64,000 nucleotides of DNA, from NCBI GenBank assembly GCA_035310145.1, contig DATGEL010000041.1, positions 1 through 64,000 on the forward strand, in the 5' to 3' direction. The notes under the pieces are model-generated. The model was not told the DNA's origin and did no database searches. It saw only the letters and a list, made by a program, of their open reading frames with translations. Position 1 is the stretch's first letter; the number at the start of each line of letters is the position of its first letter. A program made the translations under genes and the position numbers. Source of the DNA: Dehalococcoidia bacterium (lineage in GTDB: Bacteria > Chloroflexota > Dehalococcoidia > CAUJGQ01). Below are positions 9,184 through 17,266 of this stretch, piece after piece.

Positions 9184-10920
9184 TTACCCGGCCCGGCCGT
9201 GCCGCAGCAGCTTGCCGGGCGTGGCGCCGGTGCTGCGGCCGTCTTCGAACGTGACTTCGCCGTTGACCATGATCCAGCGGTAGCCCGCCGCCCGCTGCAC
9301 GCGCCGCCATTCGCCGGCCGGGAAGTCGTGCGTGACCTCGCCCACCCACTCGGGCAGGCACTTCAACTGCGCCAGGTCGTAGACGACGAGATCCGCCGGG
9401 GCGCCCTCGCGCAGGAAGCCGCGGTCCTTGAAGCCCGCCGCGTGCGCCGGCAGGTAGCTGAGGCGATAGTGCGCCTCCTCGAGACTCAGCAGATTTGTGT
9501 CGCGCGCCATCCAGGTGAGGAAGTCGGTGGTGTAGGAACCGCCGGTGAAGAACTTGGTATGCGCCCCGCCGTCGGAGACCCCGGGGATCACGTACGGCGA
9601 CTGCACCATCTCCGCCGTCCACTCGGGGTTGTTGCCGCGGTCCGGCGTTACGAACTCGACCTTGAGATCGGCGGCGAGCGAGAGGTCGAGCATGGCGTCG
9701 ACCGGGTCCTTCTCCTGCGCCTTCGCGATGTCGCCGACGCTCAGGCCAACGTACTGCTCCAGCTCTGGGCGCTGGTCCACCCACTGCACGATCAACTCTT
9801 CAACCGGGCCGCCGATCGCCTGGGTCTGGCGCAGCTTCTCCGCCGCCTCCGCATGCTCGCGCTTGATCGCCTCGCGGATCTCCGGGTCGGCCATCTTGCG
9901 CATCTTCTCTTCGACCGTGCCCGTCGTCGCCGTGTTCCACGCCGGGCTGGAGTCGTACAGGTTCCAGTTCTCGAGCGTGAAGGCAAAGCCGGTGCGCGCC
10001 GTGAAGCCCTGGCCGATCAGGCGGTTGCCGCGCTCGTTCGCCTCCTGCAGCCACTTCATGCGCTTGCGGTGGTTGTCGGGATCGGTATTACTCACCGTGA
10101 TGATGTTGTGCAGCACCGGCCGGCCGCTGACTTCGGCCAACCGCTCCTGGAACATCAGGTCGGCCTTGATGTTGCCGGTGAACTGCGTGATCTGGATGAA
10201 GCCCTCGTCGCGCTCGCGCAGCACCTCCGCCAGCGCGAGGCAGTCCTCGTCGCTCATCGTGTCGGTGACCATCGGCGTGCCGTCGTAGTCCGCCTGCACC
10301 GAATGCTGCCCGAGCCGCTGGGTGGAGAAGCCGCAGGCGCCGGCGTCCATCGCCTCGTGAAGCAGGCGCTGCATCTCCTTGCGCTCCGCGGGTGTGGCCG
10401 GCCGGCTCTTGGCCGCTTCAAGGCCCATCGTCCAGATCATCAGCGGCGCCACGGGCACGTAGCTGAGGCAGTTGACGCCCTTGGGGATGCGCTCGAGCGA
10501 GTCCAGCCATTCCGGGAAGGTGACCCAGTCCCAGAGCATGCCGGCCTGCATCGACTCGAAGGGGATCGCCTCCGTGCGCGACATGGTGAGCATGGCGCGG
10601 TCGCGTTCGTCCGGCCGCACGGGGGCGAAGCCGAAGCCGCAGTTGCCCAGGACGACCGAGGTGACGCCGTGCCAGCCGGAGATCGTGCAGTACGGATCCC
10701 ACTGGATTTGCGCGTCGTAGTGGGTGTGCAGATCGACGAAGCCCGGCGCGACGATCAGCCCCGCGGCGTCCAGCACCTCGCGGGCGCCGCCGTTGCCGGG
10801 CCGGATGCCGCCGATCTGGGCGATGCGGCCGTCCTTGATGCCGACATCGGCCCGGTAGCGCGGCACGCGCGTGCCGTCCACCACCGTCCCGCCGCGGATG
10901 AGGATGTCGAACTCCGCCAT
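9184..10920 (-). CDS. N-acyl-D-amino-acid deacylase family amidohydrolase (paralogue B)
   Basis: The 578-residue protein parallels paralogue A: FDILIRGGTVVDGTRVPRYR at the N-terminus, HTHYD at 65-69, then SGWHGVTSVVLGNCGFGFAP, and GVSDGGAHTKFF near the C-terminus. The conserved layout indicates a metal-dependent (zinc) cytoplasmic amide hydrolase. Substrates of the two paralogues probably differ, because the central sequences diverge strongly. The start at 10920 is supported by an AAGGAGG ribosome site. It follows the DppC-like permease by 220 bases in the same direction, consistent with hydrolysis of an imported N-acylated amino acid or peptide-like compound. That functional link is inference. 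Confidence 0.85.
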   Translation of the reverse strand: MAEFDILIRGGTVVDGTRVPRYRADVGIKDGRIAQIGGIRPGNGGAREVLDAAGLIVAPGFVDLHTHYDAQIQWDPYCTISGWHGVTSVVLGNCGFGFAPVRPDERDRAMLTMSRTEAIPFESMQAGMLWDWVTFPEWLDSLERIPKGVNCLSYVPVAPLMIWTMGLEAAKSRPATPAERKEMQRLLHEAMDAGACGFSTQRLGQHSVQADYDGTPMVTDTMSDEDCLALAEVLRERDEGFIQITQFTGNIKADLMFQERLAEVSGRPVLHNIITVSNTDPDNHRKRMKWLQEANERGNRLIGQGFTARTGFAFTLENWNLYDSSPAWNTATTGTVEEKMRKMADPEIREAIKREHAEAAEKLRQTQAIGGPVEELIVQWVDQRPELEQYVGLSVGDIAKAQEKDPVDAMLDLSLAADLKVEFVTPDRGNNPEWTAEMVQSPYVIPGVSDGGAHTKFFTGGSYTTDFLTWMARDTNLLSLEEAHYRLSYLPAHAAGFKDRGFLREGAPADLVVYDLAQLKCLPEWVGEVTHDFPAGEWRRVQRAAGYRWIMVNGEVTFEDGRSTGATPGKLLRHGRAG

Positions 10921-11140
10921 GGGAACCCTCCTTGCTGGCCGGGGCTCATTGCGTCCCGACGACTCTTTGCGCCCGCCGCTGAAGGCTGGGCGCCCCGCTC
11001 TTCCTCCTCGACCGGCAGCCGGCCGAGCAGTATGTCGCTCCTCTCACCGATCGCTCCGCTGCGCGATTCCCCTGCATGGCCTGGGCCGATCACGTCGTGG
11101 AGGCCCGCGAGCCGCAGTTCGCTCCCCGCTTCGCTCCGGC

Positions 11141-12058
11141 TCAGCGACCGCCGCGCAGGCGCGGATCGAGAATGTCGCGCAGAGCATCGCCGAGCAAGTT
11201 GAAGCCGAGCACCACCAGGCTGAGCGCAGCGCCGGGAAAGATCGCCATCCACGGCGCATGGGTGAAATAACGCTGCGCCTGGCCGCTCAGGTCGGCGCCC
11301 CACGACGGGGTGGGCGGTGGCGTGCCCAGGCCGAGGAAGCTCAGGCTCGCCTCGATCAGGATCGCGCCCGCCAGCAGCGAGGTCGCGATCACGATCAGCG
11401 GCGCCAGCAAGTTCGGCAGGATATGTCGGAAGATGATGCGCTCGGGGCGCGCCCCCAGGGTGCGCGCCGCCTCGACATACATGTTCTCCTTTTCGCTCAG
11501 CACGATGCCGCGCACGATGCGTCCGATGCCGGGGATGATCGCCACGCCGACTATCGCCATCAGGTTGCGGATCGACGGCCCGACCACGGCGATCATGATC
11601 AGCGCCAGGATCAGGATGGGGAACGCCATCATCGCGTCCATCACCCGCTGGATCGCCATATCACTCCAGCCGCCGAAGTAGCCGGAGACCAGGCCGATGA
11701 AGGTGCCGCCGATCACGCCGACCGCCGTGGCGATGATCCCGACTTCCAGCGAGGTGCGGCTGCCGTAGATCACGCGGCTGAAGATGTCCCGGCCCTTGTC
11801 GTCGGTGCCGAATAGGTTGGTGGCGTTGGGGCGGAGCAGGTTGTGAAATTGGATGCTCGTCGGGTCGTAGGGCGCGATCTGCGGCGCCAGGATCGCGACG
11901 AGGATTAACGCCAGGATCACCAGCAGGCCGAAGACGCCGAGCGGCTGACTGCGCAGCAGCCGCCGGATTCGTGCCGCGCGCCCGCTGCCGGGCAGGGCGA
12001 CGGCGATCTCGCCCGGCGCGGCGACGGGTGCAGCGACCTCGCTCGATACAACACTCAT
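11141..12058 (-). CDS. ABC transporter permease, DppC/OppC type
   Basis: The protein has 305 residues: a cytoplasmic N-terminal tail, the OppC-type N-terminal membrane helix (PLGVFGLLVILALILVAIL), and then a binding-protein-dependent permease domain with five more helices. The ATPase-contact EAA loop reads EAARTLGARPERIIFRHILPN. It ends LVVLGFNLLGDALRDILDPR, characteristic of DppC/OppC. With the DppB-like partner it forms the membrane channel of a peptide/nickel-type importer. Its ATG overlaps the TGA of the dppB-like gene by four bases, indicating translational coupling. No ATPase gene (DppD/DppF) is adjacent. Confidence 0.9.
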   Translation of the reverse strand: MSVVSSEVAAPVAAPGEIAVALPGSGRAARIRRLLRSQPLGVFGLLVILALILVAILAPQIAPYDPTSIQFHNLLRPNATNLFGTDDKGRDIFSRVIYGSRTSLEVGIIATAVGVIGGTFIGLVSGYFGGWSDMAIQRVMDAMMAFPILILALIMIAVVGPSIRNLMAIVGVAIIPGIGRIVRGIVLSEKENMYVEAARTLGARPERIIFRHILPNLLAPLIVIATSLLAGAILIEASLSFLGLGTPPPTPSWGADLSGQAQRYFTHAPWMAIFPGAALSLVVLGFNLLGDALRDILDPRLRGGR

Positions 12059-12999
12059 GTATACCGAATCCTTGGGTCGAGCCAGGCGTAGGAGAGATCG
12101 ACCACGAGATTGGCGAGCAGCAAGATTACGGCCAGGAAGAACGTCAGCCCCTGGATCACCGGATAATCGCGCACGTAGATGGAGTCGATGAAGAGCAGCC
12201 CGACGCCAGGCAGGTTGAAGATCGTCTCCAGGATGACCGCGCCTCCGAAGAGCGCGGCGATTTGCAGTCCGATTACCGTCACCACGGGAATGAGCGAATT
12301 CTTGAGCACATGGCCCACAATCACCCGCCGTTCTGCCAGCCCTTTCGCATACGCGGTCCGCACGTAGTCGTTGCGCAACACCTCCAGCACCGTAGAACGC
12401 TCCAGCCGCATGATCCCGGCCGAGCCGCCGATCGCCAGCACCAATGCCGGCAAATAGTACTGCTGCAAATTGCGCGCCGGATTGTCGAACAGCGACACCT
12501 TGCCGATCGGCGGCAGATAGTTCCACCAGATCGCAGGCAGGATGAGCAGCAGCGTGCCCAGCCAAAAGCCAGGTACGGACTGGCCGCCGATGCTGAACAC
12601 GCGGATCGCATAGTCCCAGGCCGAATTCCGCTTCACCGCCGAAAGCACACCCAGGGGGATGCCGAGGATGACCGTGAACAGGGTGCCAAGCACGACAAGC
12701 TCAAGTGTGCTCGGCAGCCGCGAGCGCAGCTCCGCGCTCACGGTCGTACGATGCACGACCGATCGCCCGAGGTCGCCGTGCAGCACGTCGCTCCACCAGC
12801 GCAGGTACTGGACGGGCAAGGAATCGTCCAGGTGATAGGCGTGACGGAACGCCTGCCGGTCTTTCGCCGACGCGGCCTGGCCGAGCGCCAGCGTCGCCGG
12901 ATCGCCGGGAACGAGCCGCATCATCGACGCCACGGCGACCGTGATCAGCAGCAGGACCGGGATCATCAGCAGCAGGCGGCGCAGAATGTAACGTCGCAT
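12055..12999 (-). CDS. ABC transporter permease, DppB/OppB type
   Basis: The protein has 314 residues and starts MRRYILRRLLLMIPVLLLI, the standard DppB N-terminus. The VPGDPATLALG segment follows, then the periplasmic region (YLRWWSDVLHGDLGRS), then six membrane helices with the EAA-type loop YVRTAYAKGLAERRVIVGHVLKN. It ends DLSYAWLDPRIRYT, the typical end of the family. ATG 12999 was chosen over upstream frame extension because it matches the family start. It pairs with the downstream DppC-like subunit and the binding protein at 14286-16046 for import of a peptide-like solute. Confidence 0.9.
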   Translation of the reverse strand: MRRYILRRLLLMIPVLLLITVAVASMMRLVPGDPATLALGQAASAKDRQAFRHAYHLDDSLPVQYLRWWSDVLHGDLGRSVVHRTTVSAELRSRLPSTLELVVLGTLFTVILGIPLGVLSAVKRNSAWDYAIRVFSIGGQSVPGFWLGTLLLILPAIWWNYLPPIGKVSLFDNPARNLQQYYLPALVLAIGGSAGIMRLERSTVLEVLRNDYVRTAYAKGLAERRVIVGHVLKNSLIPVVTVIGLQIAALFGGAVILETIFNLPGVGLLFIDSIYVRDYPVIQGLTFFLAVILLLANLVVDLSYAWLDPRIRYT

Positions 13000-13052
13000 C
13001 GAGTCGCTTCTCCGCGGGCGGCCGGCACCCACGCGTAACGGCACGCCCCGGC

Positions 13053-14201
13053 TCAGTTCAGGTTGTAGATCTCCAGCGTGTTCCGACCAAGGACGCGGGC
13101 ACGCGTCGCCGTGCTCAACGGCTCGACCAGCGCCACGAGATCGTGCACCCAGGATCCCGTATGGTCCGGATGCGGGTAGTCGCTGGCCCACATGAACTTG
13201 TCGGCGCCAACGTACTCCATGATGTGGGCAGCCGACTTCTCATCCGGGTCGCCGGAGATGAAGCACTGGCGCTTGAAATAATAGCTGGGCGGGTGCTTGA
13301 GCGGCACGGCCCGGCCGGCAGCCGTCTCGAACACCGCGTCCATGCGGTCCAGCAGCGAGCCGATCCAGCCGGCGCCGACCTCCAGTACACCGAGCTTCAA
13401 GCGAGGGAAGCGCTCCAGCGTCCCCAGCGCAAACATGCTGAGCAGCGCCTGCTGCGATCCATGCCGGCCCAGCACGTTGTAGTACCAGCCGGCCTCTGGG
13501 CCGAAGCCTTCGAAGGCCGCCGGCAGGAACTCGCGCGGGGCGAAGGTCGGATGGATGGCGATTGGCACGTCCAGTTCCTGCGCCTTGGCCCACAGCGGGT
13601 CGTGGTCGGCGTGGCCGTGCGGCTTGCGCGAGTGGGTGAACGGAGCGACGAAGCCGCCCTTGCAGCCGTCTTTCACTGCTCGCTCCAGTTCGGCCGCGGC
13701 CTGCTGCGGGTCCAGCAGCGAAAGTTGCGCTATCGGCACCAGGCGGCCGCCACTCCCGCGGCAGAAGTCGGCGATCCAGCGGTTGTAGGCGCGCTGGTAG
13801 GCGGCGGTGATCTCCGCGTCCGCGACTTCGCACTCCCAGAGCAGGCCGATCGTCGGATAGAGCAGCGCACGCTCCAGGTTCTCCTTGTCCAGCAGATCAA
13901 GGCGCTCGGCGGCGTTGCTGGCCCCGTAGGGAATGTGGTCCATATAGAGGCGATCGGGGCTCGGGCGTGCCGTGTTATCGCCCATCGCCCCCATCAGGCC
14001 CAGGGACCCGCGCACGGTGCGTTTGGAGGGTGTCCCGTTTAGTTCAAGGTACTCGAAGCCATCCTCGTCGCGCTTGATGCGAATCGCCCGATCGCGATAC
14101 TGCGCCTCCAGGTACTCTTCCCACAGATCGGCCGGCTCGAGAATGTGTCCATCGGCATCCACGGCTCCCGCGTACGGGAACCGCACGACCTCATACGCCA
14201 T
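13053..14201 (-). CDS. Amidohydrolase_2 family protein (ACMSD-like)
   Basis: The protein has 382 residues. It opens with VDADGHILEPADLWEEYL, the D-x-D-x-H metal site of the ACMSD/amidohydrolase_2 family. The central part has PIAIHP (metal-binding His) and the C-terminal part has WASDYPHPDHTGSW with the conserved Asp. These TIM-barrel metalloenzymes decarboxylate or hydrolyse ring-fission products and related acids in the cytoplasm. The gene lies 84 bases after the peptide-binding protein and 53 bases before the DppB-like permease, on the same strand, so it probably acts on the compound this transporter takes up. The exact reaction is unknown. Confidence 0.85.
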   Translation of the reverse strand: MAYEVVRFPYAGAVDADGHILEPADLWEEYLEAQYRDRAIRIKRDEDGFEYLELNGTPSKRTVRGSLGLMGAMGDNTARPSPDRLYMDHIPYGASNAAERLDLLDKENLERALLYPTIGLLWECEVADAEITAAYQRAYNRWIADFCRGSGGRLVPIAQLSLLDPQQAAAELERAVKDGCKGGFVAPFTHSRKPHGHADHDPLWAKAQELDVPIAIHPTFAPREFLPAAFEGFGPEAGWYYNVLGRHGSQQALLSMFALGTLERFPRLKLGVLEVGAGWIGSLLDRMDAVFETAAGRAVPLKHPPSYYFKRQCFISGDPDEKSAAHIMEYVGADKFMWASDYPHPDHTGSWVHDLVALVEPLSTATRARVLGRNTLEIYNLN

Positions 14202-14285
14202 TCTTCAACTCCTTCGACCGCGAATGCCGCGTGCGCTCGACGACCGCAACACGGGGTGCGCGGCGGCTGCCGCCGGCGCCCCCGA

Positions 14286-16046
14286 TCACGCATTGGGCTT
14301 GAGGAATTCGCTGTAGCGGAAGTTTTGCCAGCCGCGCTGCGTCACGTCGTAGCCGCCGACGCGCTTGTTGTACGAGTCGTAGGACACGGGCGAGATAAAG
14401 TTGATCAGCGGCGCCGCGTCGTCCAGCAGCGCCTTCTGCACGTCCTTCACCATCTGCAGTCGCTTATTCAGGTCCAGCTCCTGCACCTCGGCGTCGATCT
14501 GCTTGGAGATGTCCTCGTTGTCGTAGTGCCACCAGCTCCCGCTGCCGAGGCCGTTTTTGTAGTAGAAGCCGATCGGGATCTTCGGCGTTTCGTACGGGTT
14601 GTGGGTGAAGACGGTGGCGTTGAAGTTGCCCTTGAACAGCTTGTCGCTGAGATACGACGGCAGATCGCTGAGGTTGAGCTTGGCGTTGATGCCGAGCTTC
14701 TTCAGCTCGGAGACGAGGATGTCGGCGTAGTCGATGTAGATCTGCAGGCTGCCCGAGGTCTCGATCGTCATGTCGAAGCCGTTGGGGAAGCCGGCGGCCG
14801 CCAGCAGCGCCTTCGCCTTGGCCACGTCGGGCGTCAGATACGGCTTGAGCTCGGCCTGCGAGAGCACCCAGAACGAGAGGCCGTTGCTGAGAATGCCCTG
14901 GAGCACGCCGTCGCCCTGGCCGATCTTGTCGATGAACTGCTGGCGGTCGATGCCCATCCACAGCGCCTGGCGCACGCGCTTGTCCGAATACGGCGCAACC
15001 GAGGCGTTCACGCCCAATGAGCCGTAGTACAACGCGGGATACGCTGTGTTCACCAGCTTGTCGTTCTTTTTCAGGTCTTCGAAGTCGAGCTTGGTCAAGA
15101 TCGCACCATTGATGTCGAGTTGATCGCTCTTGTACGCTTGAATCAGTGTGTTCGTATCCAGGATCGTGATCGTACTCATCACGTCGAGGTACGGTACGTC
15201 CTTGTTGAAGTAATCCGGGTTGCGTTTCAGGACGGTCTTCTCGCCCTTGCTGTACTGGTCGAGGATGTATGGACCGGCGCCGATCGCGTTAGTTGAGAGA
15301 TCCTTGAACTTCTCCACGGCCTCATGCGGCACGATCGCCGTCTGGATGCCGCCGAGCTCGCTCAACGACTCCGCGTAGGGGAACTTGGTCGTCACCTTGT
15401 AGGTGTACTTGTCGATCACGTCGAGTTTATCGACGACACCTTTGAAGAAGTCGTTGTTCTGCGCCTGCGGCAGGTCACGAAAGCGCTCGTGGCTGTACTT
15501 GACGTCATCGGCAATCTGCTCGCGGCCGTTGACCGGGTCGAGGTTGTGGAACTTCACACCCTGCTTCAGCTTGAAGGTAAACTCGGTGGGGCTGGGTTGC
15601 TCGATCGAGTCGGCGAAGATCGGGTTGAACTTCTGGGTGACGTTTGCGAAGCCGCCGAGATAGCTGTACATCTTCGCGTCCCACACGAGGCCGATGGAGA
15701 CCTCAATGTGGGGATCGATGCCCAGCACGCTCAAGAAGGTGCCGAGACGCAGCGTGCCGCCGCGCACCGGCTGCTCGGCGGCGGGCGTGGCGGCGCGCGT
15801 CGTGATCGGCCCGGCCGGCGCCTGGGGCGCGTTGGTCGGCCGCGGCGAGGCGGGCGCCGCCGGTGCGGCGACAGTGGCGGCGGCGCTGGTCGGATTGCTG
15901 CTCTTGTTGCCGCTCTTGTTGTTATTCGAGCCGCTGCACGCGGCCAGAAACGCGCCGCCGAGCCCGGTCGCGAATACGCCCAGCGCCTGCCGGCGCGTGG
16001 TCGTGTGTCGTGTGCGAATCCTGGTCCAGTACGATTCCTCGGCCAT
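14286..16046 (-). CDS. ABC transporter solute-binding lipoprotein, peptide/nickel type (SBP_bac_5)
   Basis: The protein has 586 residues. The N-terminus TRRQALGVFATGLGGAFLAAC combines a twin-arginine-like start with a lipobox (LAAC), predicting export and lipid anchoring. A low-complexity Ser/Asn/Lys linker and a Pro/Ala-rich linker follow. The mature domain shows the family pattern: RGGTLRLG, then SPTEFTFKLKQGVKFH, then IGAGPYILDQYSKGE, then KRVRQALWMGIDRQQFI. ATG 16046 was selected; the frame stays open upstream but without family similarity. It is first in a minus-strand run with the amidohydrolase and both permeases, so it delivers ligand to that channel. The ligand is unknown. Confidence 0.9.
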   Translation of the reverse strand: MAEESYWTRIRTRHTTTRRQALGVFATGLGGAFLAACSGSNNNKSGNKSSNPTSAAATVAAPAAPASPRPTNAPQAPAGPITTRAATPAAEQPVRGGTLRLGTFLSVLGIDPHIEVSIGLVWDAKMYSYLGGFANVTQKFNPIFADSIEQPSPTEFTFKLKQGVKFHNLDPVNGREQIADDVKYSHERFRDLPQAQNNDFFKGVVDKLDVIDKYTYKVTTKFPYAESLSELGGIQTAIVPHEAVEKFKDLSTNAIGAGPYILDQYSKGEKTVLKRNPDYFNKDVPYLDVMSTITILDTNTLIQAYKSDQLDINGAILTKLDFEDLKKNDKLVNTAYPALYYGSLGVNASVAPYSDKRVRQALWMGIDRQQFIDKIGQGDGVLQGILSNGLSFWVLSQAELKPYLTPDVAKAKALLAAAGFPNGFDMTIETSGSLQIYIDYADILVSELKKLGINAKLNLSDLPSYLSDKLFKGNFNATVFTHNPYETPKIPIGFYYKNGLGSGSWWHYDNEDISKQIDAEVQELDLNKRLQMVKDVQKALLDDAAPLINFISPVSYDSYNKRVGGYDVTQRGWQNFRYSEFLKPNA

Positions 16047-16385
16047 CGTGCGCCTCCGTTGCGTCTGCCGCAGCCGTTTACCGTCAAGCTCGACGATGGT
16101 GGGGCTCCTCGCATCGTGATCCATCGCTACGCATGCTCTGCTGCTCGATAGCCCTGCCTCCCTGGCTCTTCTCGAATGCCTGCCCGGTGCCGCGCCGCCT
16201 CCCGCATGCCTGGCCGGCCCAGACGGAGTATCTGGACATGGTGTATGATCTGGCATGTGGAGTACACCGCGCACGGTAGAATGTCAAGTGACAGTTTTGG
16301 TGCTGAGCAGCGCTGTTCGCCGGGTGCAAGCGGCCAGCACGGCAGCACAACGCGTCGTGGCAGTCGCGATACGGAGTGTTATCGC
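16047..16385. promoter_or_regulatory. Divergent control region between the binding protein and TetR genes
   Basis: These 339 bases separate the transporter run (-) from the tetR-type gene (+), the usual place for a TetR operator. An imperfect dyad, GGTGTA at 16240-16245 and TACACC at 16263-16268 with a 17-base spacer, overlaps a TATGAT hexamer (16244-16249). It is a candidate operator or promoter site. No other gene is seen here. Confidence 0.35.
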
Positions 16386-17117
16386 ATGCAGCAGGAGCCG
16401 GCCACGGGTGGGGCGGCGATGCCCCCAGCCCGTGCCGATCGGTCGCCGCGCCGGGCGATGGGCAGCAACGGCGATAGCCTGAGCCTGGAACAGGTGGTGC
16501 GCGCGGGCCGTCGCCTGTTCGGCCAGCGCAGCTACTACCGCGTGACGGTGGATGAGATCTGCCGCGAGGCGGGCCTCTCGCGCGCAACGTTTTATTTCTA
16601 CTTCAGGGACAAGCGCCACCTGCTCCTGCACCTGATCGGCGATGACCTGTTCGCCGGCACGGACCTGGCGCGCCGGCAGTACCCGGGGAACGACGCGTTC
16701 TCGCGCATCGTGGCCACCAATGCCGCCTATCTGTACGGCATGTCCCGCGAGGCGATGGTGCTTGCGCAGGTGCTGTCGTTGGCGCTCGTAGACGACGAGA
16801 TTCGACAGCTCTACGAGACGGGGCGCCGGCAGCTTGAGGCGCGCATCGAGCGTTCCATCATCCGGCTGCTCGATCGCGGCGAGATCCCGGACACCGATCC
16901 GACCCTGCTGGCCTCCGCCCTGATCGGCATGGTGGAGTCGTTCGCCGTGCGCTTCTTCGTCGTCGACAGCCCGGCCAGCGTGCGCCACGCCCGCTTTGTG
17001 GACGCGCTGAAGGTGCTGTCCGAAACGTGGTATCGAGCCGTCTACGGCCGCCCGGCGCCGGAAAACTTCGCATACGAAGAGTACGCCACGCCTGCGCTCG
17101 CTGAGACAGCGACCTGA
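16386..17117 (+). CDS. TetR/AcrR-family transcriptional regulator
   Basis: The protein has 243 residues. After a disordered N-terminal ~35 residues comes the TetR DNA-binding domain: LEQVVRAGRRLFGQRSYYRVTVDEI, then REAGLSRATFYFYFRDKRHLL with the helix-turn-helix. The C-terminal ~150 residues form a helical ligand-binding and dimerisation domain. It is divergent from the peptide-binding transporter genes and upstream of a convergent acyl-CoA ligase, so it most likely represses the uptake and hydrolysis run. ATG 16386 is taken as start; ATG 16419 or 16458 would also leave the HTH intact. Confidence 0.88.
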   Translation: MQQEPATGGAAMPPARADRSPRRAMGSNGDSLSLEQVVRAGRRLFGQRSYYRVTVDEICREAGLSRATFYFYFRDKRHLLLHLIGDDLFAGTDLARRQYPGNDAFSRIVATNAAYLYGMSREAMVLAQVLSLALVDDEIRQLYETGRRQLEARIERSIIRLLDRGEIPDTDPTLLASALIGMVESFAVRFFVVDSPASVRHARFVDALKVLSETWYRAVYGRPAPENFAYEEYATPALAETAT

Positions 17118-17266
17118 GGCGTGCCGGCGGACGGCGTCGAGCGTCGGCGCGGTGGCAGCGGGCAGATCGACTTGTGTAGTGGGCAGGTCGAGACGGGCGC
17201 GGCTATCGGCCGCCATTCCGGAACTCAAAGAGCGCCGAAGCGGCGGCCGAGTGTTGCAAACGGTGG

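Noticed and set aside
9199-11202. Very long open frame (667 codons) on the plus strand opposite the D-aminoacylase gene
   Set aside because: It is the mirror of a gene with clear family motifs on the minus strand; high GC makes such opposite frames common. Its translation has no family similarity and is compositionally odd (His/Arg/Ala runs).
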